From assembly GCA_036850595.1 (NCBI GenBank), contig CM072153.1:12790169-12854168 (forward strand): DNA of 64,000 bases, in the 5' to 3' direction. This document shows, piece by piece, positions 51,601 through 59,800 of the stretch (position 1 is the stretch's first letter; the number at the start of each line of letters is the position of its first letter). The notes under the pieces are model-generated. The model saw nothing but the letters and a program-made list of their open reading frames with translations, ran no database searches and had not been told where the DNA came from. The position numbers and the translations under genes are program-made. The DNA is from Rhyacichthys aspro (lineage: Eukaryota; Chordata; Actinopteri; Gobiiformes; Rhyacichthyidae).

Positions 51601-53298
51601 CTCGTGTTCTCTGTTGACATCTGTAGACCCTCCTTCAGTGATGAAGAGCTCTGTGTAGATCTGGTTCAGAAGTGTTGGGTTTCCTGCTTTAGCGATGCCC
51701 TCAAACACACACTGAAATCTGTTCTGCAGCTTGGACTTCAGTTTCCGCTCACACATTTCTGCGGGGGTTTCTGCATAAACTGAAAGAATATATCAAAACA
51801 TCAGTCAGGAAGGTAAATTGAAATTTTACAGCAATCTTGACAATCTGAATTTGAAAATCAATCTTACTACTTTGTAGATCCTCAGCCAACTTTTCCTGTT
51901 TCATACTATTTAGAAAGTGCATAGTTATCTTAAGAAATGCCTGCTTGCTCTTCTTCTGCTCTTTGTTCCCAGTCATGTGACTCTCTTGGCACTCTGGGTA
52001 ATCTGTGCCAAGAAGACACTTTTGAAACATCTTCAGTTCATTTTTCACAAAAGTGACAATGTTCTCTTCCAGCGTCTGAAAACAACAACAAGGAAGTATT
52101 AAGTATAATGTTCAGAAAAAAATAAAGTGAACAGAAATGTTGTACAAACCGAAAATACGCTCTTTAGCTGTGCCTGACGCTCCTCATCACCAGCCTCTGA
52201 GCTGTGTTCAGCTTCACTGTGAACACAACACCACACTTAGCTGACATTATTAGAGAAGCACAGGTTGCAGATTTTTGTTGGTTGCTTGTTTTCCAGCAAC
52301 AAAGTTAGGTTCATTCCTCACATAATACATAATGCAGGATTTATAGGTTCTCAACAACCTCATAATAAAATAGACTTACCTAGATCTTGTCTTTGAGTAT
52401 GGGTTGAAATACAAAGGTTCCCCTATGGACTGGTCACTCTTCAAGGAAACACAGCTGGATTCAAGTTCAGCACTAGTGAAAAACATTAAACAATACAATT
52501 ATATATATAATTTGCATTATATATACACACCGGTTAAAGTCAACAATGCATCATTGAATGGTAGTTAAGACATCTGTTTTGACAAATTAAGACTAGATTA
52601 TCCAAAACTTTTTAAAGTAGTATGTGTCCTATCAGCAGTTTTTCATGACTAATTTTGTTGGAGGTATAGAATTAATAATGAGATTTTCTTTCCACAACGT
52701 ACAATTTTTGTCAAAAAAAAAAAACTCACTTGGGTTCACTCTTTGACTCTTGTTTAAAGTACAGTGGCTCCCACATGGACTGTTCACTCTTTAAGGACAC
52801 ACAACTGGGTTCAGGCTGGCACTGGTTGTCAGACTCACTGTAAACATATTTATCAGAGTCAACTTCAACTTCACTATAATGTCAGATATTTTTGTCTTCT
52901 GATGCTGACTTACAGGAGTTTTCTTTTATAATTTGGTCCTTCCTTCAATGAGTCACTGCTGTGGTCAATAGGTTTAGGTTCAGATTTAGCACCAGGTTCA
53001 AGTCTGTGGAAAATAATGTGCAGTGGTTTCAATTTTAATTTAACATTTACAGTAAGATATTAGGTCACATTCAGTTGATAATGTTATATAGTACTGTAAA
53101 TACATTGGAATATCAATGCATTTGCAACCCTTACGTTTTGCATATACTCACTTAGCACAAAGCAATAGAAAACAGATAATAAAGAGTGGTAACTGGTGCA
53201 GATTCAAGGTGCAACAGTGGTGGATCTTGGTCTCACCTTTCTGCACTGTGGCTGTCAGGAGTAGATCGCAGGGGTCCCCCCTCATTGTCCTCTTCCAT
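48098..53298 (-). CDS. NLRC3-like NLR, minus-strand copy (11 coding exons, 1,116 aa)
   Basis: Cytosolic NOD-like receptor of the fish-expanded NLR-C group; such proteins are thought to sense pathogens or tune immune signalling, but the ligand is unknown. Eleven exons join in frame from ATG 53,296-53,298 to a stop at 48,098-48,100. Order: short Ser/Cys repeats (21-117, typified by SSCVSLKSDQS), linker (118-140), helical module (141-209), FISNA (about 218-290), NACHT with Walker A GVAGIGKT (310-317) and Walker B VVFIFDGLDE (381-390), a helical region to about 799, two LRRs (800-914), and a PRY-SPRY/B30.2 domain (931-1116). No CARD, PYD or caspase domain is visible. It lies head to head with a paralogue on the plus strand; 2,041 bp of the two are nearly identical. 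No frameshift or stop was seen, so it looks functional. Confidence 0.93.
48968..49014 (-). CDS. Minus NLR coding exon 10: LRR-B30.2 linker
   Basis: Forty-seven bases (GTTAG acceptor, GTAAGT donor) encoding VEPIGPEWLNPGLKK. The W/H-L-.PGL+K pattern is the standard linker exon before B30.2; length equals the plus-strand exon. Confidence 0.88.
49126..49296 (-). CDS. Minus NLR coding exon 9: LRR 2 (shortened)
   Basis: 171 bases, one codon shorter than the usual 174. It reads LSGCLITEEGCSSLNSALSM and LKELDMSYNNPGVPGDKLLS. The usual end (GL..P.C.LE.LR) has decayed to LEDAKLKLDTLR. Confidence 0.9.
49757..49930 (-). CDS. Minus NLR coding exon 8: LRR 1
   Basis: A 174-base exon, one ribonuclease-inhibitor-type LRR pair: NLTEKSCETLASVLSSQSSN and LRELDLSNNDLKDEGARLL. 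No difference from the plus-strand exon was seen. Confidence 0.95.
50009..51779 (-). CDS. Minus NLR coding exon 7: FISNA-NACHT
   Basis: A single 1,771-base exon, the usual arrangement in fish NLR-C genes. FISNA is typified by FQCVFEGIAKAGNPTLLNQI and YTELFITEGG; NACHT has GVAGIGKT and VVFIFDGLDE; the HLSVQEFLAALH string marks the C-terminal helical region. It is of equal length and nearly identical to the plus-strand exon; one amino-acid difference (Lys here, Arg there) near the end. Confidence 0.97.
51868..52075 (-). CDS. Minus NLR coding exon 6: helical module before FISNA
   Basis: A 208-base exon with VTFVKNELKMFQKCLLGTDY and KQAFLKITMHFLNSMKQEKL. This charged helical segment is common just before FISNA in fish NLRC3-like proteins; whether it adopts a death-domain-type fold cannot be told here. 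It is clearly diverged from the plus-strand counterpart. Confidence 0.88.
52150..52216 (-). CDS. Minus NLR coding exon 5: linker
   Basis: Sixty-seven bases (TTCACAG acceptor, GTTTGT donor) reading SEAEHSSEAGDEERQAQLKS plus VFS. It brings the frame to phase 0 for the next exon. The plus-strand gene has no separate counterpart. Confidence 0.78.
52380..52472 (-). CDS. Minus NLR coding exon 4: SSCVS-type repeat
   Basis: Ninety-three bases (CACTAG acceptor, GTAAGT donor) with LESSCVSLKSDQSIGEPLYF. Confidence 0.88.
52730..52837 (-). CDS. Minus NLR coding exon 3: SSCVS-type repeat
   Basis: A 108-base exon (TTTACAG acceptor, GTGAGT donor) with QPEPSCVSLKSEQSMWEPLY, the typical NLR-C N-terminal repeat. 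Confidence 0.88.
52914..53003 (-). CDS. Minus NLR coding exon 2: divergent repeat
   Basis: Ninety bases (CCACAG acceptor, GTAAGT donor). It reads LEPGAKSEPKPIDHSSDSLK, a version of the Ser-rich repeat that lacks the SCVS core. Phase-neutral. Confidence 0.78.
53237..53298 (-). CDS. Minus NLR coding exon 1: start
   Basis: The ATG lies in a good Kozak context (CACCATGG). It encodes MEEDNEGGPLRSTPDSHSAE, and the donor is GTGAGA. The acidic start matches many fish NLRC3-like proteins. A non-coding exon upstream, ending at about 53,953 before GTAAGG, is plausible but not proven. Confidence 0.85.
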
Positions 53299-53571
53299 GG
53301 TGAATCCACCTCAGCTCACATACACATACTTCAGAAACATAAAATCCATTTAAAAAACCACGACATTTTTGCACATTAAAGGCACTCTGTTCGGTGGCAA
53401 AAACGACACTGTACTGTTACTGACCATTGTCATCGTTGTCGATTTATCAATAATTATTGGTTTGATTTAGGTTATAGACGAGGCTACTCTTTTTTAACAT
53501 ATTGAAATGCATGAAGGTAGCACATAATGTGAAGCACGTAATAGGTCAGTTGACACTGATAAAATAACGAG

Positions 53572-53595
53572 ATAAATAAATAAATAAATAAATAA
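53572..53595 (+). repeat. (TAAA)n microsatellite
   Basis: About six uninterrupted TAAA units. Confidence 0.9.
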
Positions 53596-54184
53596 ATATA
53601 TCGTAAATATATAAGGTAAAAAGCTGTAGTATCTTTGTATAAAGCCCTATGAATGCTACCATGCTGCAACCAAAGCAATTATTTTCATACTGGTAGCCTC
53701 CAATTGAAGATGAAACCTAACGCTAGCTTTTCAGTTTCTCATTTAGCAGCTATTCGTCCACTTTAGTATAATAATGCCTGCAGTAAAACAGAAAACAGGA
53801 TACTATTCAAACCTGTTAGCCACTAAAACCAGTTATGACGCAGCTTTCATTTTTCCAGCAGAAATAACGGAGCTCACTGAAGTTTGTACAAATCTGTCCT
53901 CTTCATAAACAACAACAATCTCCATTAACCAACAAATAACAAATAACCTTACCTCAGCTTTCTGAATTACTCAGTTAAACGCTTTAATTTGAACTCTGCT
54001 GACTTTAAGATGGCGGTCGTATACAGCCCCCTCAAAAAAGGAAGGTATATTAATCTAATATTTATACACAAGAAAGTAACCGGACTCATAAGTCTACTAG
54101 GACTGTGTGCCAAAAAGAGAAAACCACATACCTCAAGTATTTAAGGGACAAAAGCTTCACAAGTTGCATCAGCGCTGTGAAATA

Positions 54185-54196
54185 GAAAGTGAAAGT
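54185..54196 (-). promoter_or_regulatory. ISRE/IRF-like motif upstream of the minus NLR
   Basis: GAAAGTGAAAGT is a perfect GAAANNGAAA core. It lies roughly 170-230 bp upstream of the likely first exon of the minus-strand gene. Known: this core is bound by IRF proteins and ISGF3. Short motifs occur by chance, so function is inferred only. Confidence 0.4.
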
Positions 54197-54220
54197 AGTT
54201 TTTGCTTCGAGGGAGAAAAA

Positions 54221-54253
54221 AAAGTTATGGTCCGCGGGGCGGACCATAACTTT
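54221..54253. other. Perfect hairpin, 15-bp arms, 3-base loop
   Basis: AAAGTTATGGTCCGC, GGG, then the exact reverse complement of the arm. It sits just beyond the ISRE-like motif between the two NLR genes. No known family of element was recognised. Confidence 0.75.
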
Positions 54254-55639
54254 ACATTGGCTCATCTTGTCACGTGTGAAGCTGGTAAATACTGTCATGG
54301 TTTGTTCAGAGAGTTGTCATGACAAGGGTGGATCTTCAGGTCTAACTTATTTTCTGTGTGAACAAGTTTATCATGGTTCACATGTGGCTCTGCAAGTTTA
54401 ACACAAGAAAGGAAAGAAAAAAACATTAGGCAACCTGTTGAACTAAGGGTTTGCACACTCATCATACTTTAACTGATATTCTTTATTTTATACTATTTTA
54501 AAATGTTATATGACCAGTCTACTTTCGGATTAGAAAAGTCTCTACGATGAAGGACAAACATTCCTGAAAACATGTCCTTCTTCTTGAGAATTGTATTTTT
54601 AATCTGTTTTATTATAGCAGGTGAGATATGTTCTGGGAGTGCCAATGACAAAGAGATAAAGCAACAAAGCCTATCTCTGTCATATCTCTCTCATATCTTA
54701 CACAGAGTACACCTGTTGTTGTGTCTTTCAGTGAATCTCTGGCCTAGTCGTAATACCATTGGTTATATTAGAGCCCGTCACCTTCCTGACTATTGTTGTT
54801 GTCAGCGATCTCTTATGGAACATTTTTGTTAGAAACTCCCCTTGCTGTTGCTGTTCCAGTCGGTCCAGTGGGTATCTTTTTTAAGAACCTACTAACACAT
54901 GAATTACTGTTTATGATCTCACTTTTACAATGGTGTTTTGTCCATTGCCTCCATCCATAGGATCAGTGTATATGTGGACTTCACTGGCACGAATGAGCAC
55001 AAAACATAATTGACAGGAAAACCCTCCAGTAAAAAAAAAAACTCTCATAAATAGTGTTGCTGTACAGCCTTATGGAAGAGGGGTTTGAACACACTTTACC
55101 CAATAGGACTTTATCATTTGTAATTTTCTGAGTTAGCCATTTTGTATCATTTGAATTTGCATAATTTGTATCTGTACATTTACCAAAAAAGCTTTTTCAG
55201 CTCAATTATATTTAGCTATGTAAAAGAGATGTTGAAATAAGTAATAGCTGTGTCCTTATTGCTTCAATTAGACTGGTTTGTGCATGAAATTTAGGCTTTT
55301 CATGACTAAAGTTGGCTGTAGATTGTCTATAGATTGCAATAAGAAAAGTCAGAGCTTAAAAAGATTTGAAACCTCATGGAGGTTTTAAAGAAACCATAAA
55401 GAATCCCTGTTGCTCTCTCTCGACCAATCACATGAAGCACAAAGACAAACCCTTTCAACGGTGTTACACCAAGAACTGTGACCTAACGATATGTGTGACT
55501 GCAGGGGGAACAGTTCCACAATGGAACCCTAATCCTGATACTATAACCTATGTTTATGTAGGAGGATAACAGAACTGCTCAAACTATAATTTCAATATGT
55601 CAGTCTCTTATTGCACTGCTACACTTAATCTGGTCATCT

Positions 55640-55662
55640 AATCTGACAATCACTGTCAGATT
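55640..55662. other. Short hairpin (9-bp arms)
   Basis: AATCTGACA, ATCAC, TGTCAGATT. A small perfect inverted repeat that could arise by chance. Confidence 0.4.
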
Positions 55663-55940
55663 TGTGACCGCTGTTTTCTGCCTTTTGACCTCAAACAGAA
55701 TAGAATGAGTCCAGAATAAAAAATTAATCTGCTCAAACAAACCATTTACTAGTTAAATCAAACAGTGTGCATAACAATTCCTGATTATACTAACGCTGAA
55801 ATATGAAACGGCGCCCCCTGCTGTCTAACATATTCATAGGTCACAGTTCTCAGTGTAACACCGGTTCACAGAAGCGGTGATTTCCACCCACTTTTTTTTC
55901 CCTCTTACAGTTCTCCTGTCTTTCTGACAGCCCTGTTTTC

Positions 55941-55950
55941 TTTCAGTTTC
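55941..55950 (+). promoter_or_regulatory. ISRE/IRF-like motif near the likely start of the plus NLR
   Basis: TTTCAGTTTC is the reverse complement of GAAACTGAAA (GAAANNGAAA core), preceded by another TTTC. A possible non-coding exon follows and ends at 55,996 before GTAATG. The same bases could instead be a polypyrimidine tract and splice acceptor, so the call is tentative. Confidence 0.35.
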
Positions 55951-56754
55951 TACACGAACTTGAACGACGTAGCAACCCAGCTTTGTTAAAGTAAAGGTAA
56001 TGTGTCACGCTTTAACAAACTTTATCATGTGTTTATATCGAGCTAACTCTCTTGGGCGCTACATTAGTTCAGAATCACTCAGTTTACAAGACTTTTATAA
56101 ACGCTTAAGGTTACTGAGCTGATGTGGGGCTATAGTTTTCTGAAACAGTAGTTATCCTAAATTAAATAATAATCATTCATAGGTTACGCTGACACCTCTC
56201 GCCTTTACTGCTAAATATTAGCCTCGCCATTTAGCCATTTAGGATTTGTTTTCTTTTCTAGTATGTTGGTTGAGCTCGTCTGTCTTGTCTGTTGTCTATT
56301 GGGGGGTTTACAGACAGGTTTACTGGAAAGCCACACCTTTTACTTTAAATTATCTCCTACCGCACAGTTAGCGTACCCTACATGACACTATTGGTAACAG
56401 ACAAAGCCTACAGGTCGATCCTTTGTTGAGAGATTTGTTCATGTTGCTGCAAACAAAAAAATGTCAGCTATGTTTTTCATTTTGTTAAGTTGTGTCTTTG
56501 ATCATGCACATTTGGTGATGTTTTACAAATAAAGTGGTAGAGAAAGTGAGATTTGGAGAGACTCTTGGAAGTGTTTCAAACTTGCAAAGTGCTTTAAATA
56601 AGTGGACCTGTGGGTTAAATACATCAATTACATTTGTCAGATATATTTTGCCAGGTTTTATCAGTCAGATGTATTAAAAGATAGGTTACTAGTTTGTTTT
56701 TAATTTATCTTTGTGTTGTTTAAGTGTGACTCTTGAAGCACATGTGGGTTCAGT

Positions 56755-56810
56755 ATGGACCAGGACACAGGCGCAGAGGGGACAGCCAAGGACAAACTCA
56801 CCTCCAAGAG
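56755..56810 (+). CDS. Plus NLR coding exon 1: start
   Basis: Fifty-six bases after a TTCAG acceptor: MDQDTGAEGTAKDKLTSK, donor GTTAGT. The ATG starts right after the acceptor (context CAGTATGG). Confidence 0.82.
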
Positions 56811-59800
56811 GTTAGTCCAGCATCCAGGCACAAACTTATATATGTTGATTTGATTTTTCATTTGTTTTAAGTAAAGTGAGTGTATCCTGATTTCAGTGCC
56901 TTATAGCCACCCTGCATAACTTTTAGCCCAAAAAATACTTTCTCAATATAATTAGATTATTAGATCGGTAGAATCATGCCTATCGGGACGGTGGCATATG
57001 GCGAGAGATTATGTGAGTAATGCGCTCTACCACACTACTCATATAATAAAGAAATTGCCCAATACACTGGACCATAGCAGAGTCATATTTGAAAAAAAAT
57101 ACACTAAAGTGACCCTATTGTTTCAGAAGACATGCTCTGTAGGTAAAATAACATCTGAATCAGATTTAAGGGAAATCCTGTAGTGACAGGAGCATTCATG
57201 TAATGTTTATGACAACATTTTGACGACCTTTTCAGAGAGATTCTCACAAATCGGTTAATGAAGCTTTAAAACAAAATAAATCTATAATCAGCCTTAAAAT
57301 AATCATCAGGACCACTTTAATATCTACGATAAGTATAATAATCAAATTATACCCCCTGTTTTTCTGAACAGCTCTGGATGTGAACTTCAGTCCAGCTCTG
57401 TGTCTTTTAAGAGTGACCAGTCCAAAGAACCACAACGAAAATCGGCCAAACAAAGACCTGAGATGGACAATAGGTGAGACATATACTGTATCATTTATTG
57501 TCATGATCAAATTATTTACTTTACATCATATGAAAACATAACTAAACAAAGTCAAATATGGTCTCTGTAAAATTTATATTCACAGTAAATCAAACCTTGA
57601 CTCTAAACCTGAGCCCAGCTGTGTGTCCTGTAGGAGTAATGACTCCATGAATCTGCCTGTAGCTTTTAACAAACACTCACTGGATGGAAACTGTAGAAGG
57701 TCAGTTCAAATTTGATGTTTTGGTCGCCCAAGTAAGCAAATCAGTGTGAATGTGTCATTCATATTTGAAATAGAAAAGGGACACAAAATGGATGTTTAAT
57801 TTATTTAATTAAAAGTAAAATCAAAGTAAACAGAACAAATTCTGTATATGCTCAATGCTACATACAAAATCTATGTTTCATTAAACAGAAAACCTGGAAA
57901 CACAATTAATCTTAACCCAATCTAATCCTGGTATAATAAAACATTCTTCACAGTGGTCACATGAAGTCTGGTCCTGAGCCCAGCTGTGTGTCCTGTAAGA
58001 GTAATGACTCCATGAATCTGCCTTTAGCTTTTCAAAAACACCCCACAAACCCAGTAAAACAACAGGGAAGATGCAGGTAAGTCTTTATGTCATCATAACC
58101 CAATTAGAAGCATATATGTAAATGTTTTTATAAATGAATATAAAAATGTAGAATAAACTTTTTTCTATAAAAACTGGGCTTTCAAAACCAATTTTAATGC
58201 TTGTATAATACAATGTATCCACAGTGATAATGAATCCATGGATGCACCAATAACCTTTCAAAGAGTTTCATCAAAAATGGCTTTAGTGGATAGAAACGGA
58301 AAGCTCAGGTGAGTTTACAACGTATTTTTCATTATCAAAGGAAACTGTTTTTGTAAAATCTACAACTGCACTGTAATTATTTAATTCTTGTATTGGTACA
58401 TGAAATCAATTCAGTACTTTATATTTGGTTTGGCCTTAATATTGTTGTCTATGATGCCTGAAAGAGTGAGGTTTCTAAAAGAGAGAAAACTAATTCAGTT
58501 CTCCTTTGGAGGTTTGAAAGTTGGATGTATACACACTATTAATCAATTTGTACATATCACATGAACTATAAATCTTGATTTTACTCCACAGGAGCGTTTA
58601 ATCGCCTGTTAGCAGTAGATTGAAACGCATAATTGGTATTTGTCTTTTAACAGTGAGTCCAACATGGACTGCAGCTCAGTGCTCAGCTGTGTTTCTTGCC
58701 AGAGTAATGAATCCATGAATGAACCACCAACTTATCAAACAAACCCTGCGTGTGGAAACAGAAAATATGGTGGTCAAGAGTCCCAAACAAACATGGACTC
58801 CATATTTATGGTGTGTACTTACGCAACACATATTTTTACTGATATTTTTAAGTCACTTATAATGTATTTTGTTACAGGTACTGGAAAATACCATTATGGA
58901 TTATGTTAAAATTGAGCTGAACAAGATGAAAAAAGTTCTGAGTCCAGACAAACCAGAATGTTTTCAGAATATAAAAGACGAAGATAAGTATCAGAAAGGG
59001 AGCAGAAAGGCTTTGCTAAAGATAACACTTAACTTTTTGAAGCAAATGAAGCTGGATGAACTGGCTGACAGTTTAGAGAGAAGTAAGTATTTCTCTAAAA
59101 ACATGGTGTTAAGATGGTAGCGTTAACTGTAGGTTTAATGTTGTAATGTGTTGTCAGTTTATGCAGAAACCCCCGCAGAAATGTGTGAGCGGAAACTGAA
59201 GTCCAAGCTGCAGAACAGATTTCAGTGTGTGTTTGAGGGCATCGCTAAAGCAGGAAACCCAACACTTCTAAACCAGATCTACACAGAGCTCTTCATCACT
59301 GAAGGAGGGTCTACAGATGTCAACAGAGAACACGAGATCAGACAAATTGAAACAGGAATCAAGAATCCAAGCATACAAGAGAAAACCATCACTTGCCAAG
59401 ACATTTTTAAAGGCTTGGCCGATAGAGATGAACCAATCAGAACAGTAATGACCAAGGGAGTGGCTGGCATCGGGAAGACAGTGCTCACACAGAAGTTCAG
59501 TCTGGACTGGGCTGAAGGCAAAGCCAACCAGGACGTCCAGTTTATATTTCCCTTCACTTTCAGAGAGCTTAACACAGTCAAAGACAAAGACTTCAGTTTG
59601 GTGGAGCTGGTCCACCGTTTCTTCACTGAAACCAAAGAAGCAGAACTCTGCAGCCTTGAAGACTACCAGGTTGTGTTCATCTTTGACGGACTGGACGAGT
59701 GTCGGCTTCCCCTGGATTTCTGCAAAAACAAGAGCCTGTCCGACGTTACAGAGTCCACAACGCTGGATGTTCTGCTGACAAACCTCATCAAAGGAGATCT

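Larger units (their letters stand above)
49743..51783 (-). repeat. Near-identical inverted repeat, left arm (2,041 bp)
   Basis: Reverse complement of 59,154-61,194. It comprises the last bases of the intron (TCAG), the FISNA-NACHT exon, the 79-bp intron, the LRR 1 exon and 14 bases of the following intron. I counted five mismatches by eye; all lie in the NACHT exon and four are silent. Confidence 0.93.
53299..56754. other. Intergenic / 5' regions between the divergent NLR genes
   Basis: Holds the likely non-coding first exons of both NLR genes (near 53,953-54,010 on minus; near 55,950-55,996 on plus), two ISRE-like motifs, two hairpins and a TAAA repeat. A small frame at 54,572 encodes a signal-peptide-like MSFFLRIVFLICFIIAG ending at a splice-donor-like GTGAGA; no matching downstream exon was found. 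Confidence 0.65.

Noticed and set aside
50767..51783. 338-aa open frame antisense to the minus NLR NACHT exon (and a 300-aa one at 59,268-60,170)
   Set aside because: Both mirror the conserved NACHT coding strand; they exist only because its codon usage leaves the opposite frame open. Composition is unlike any protein I know.
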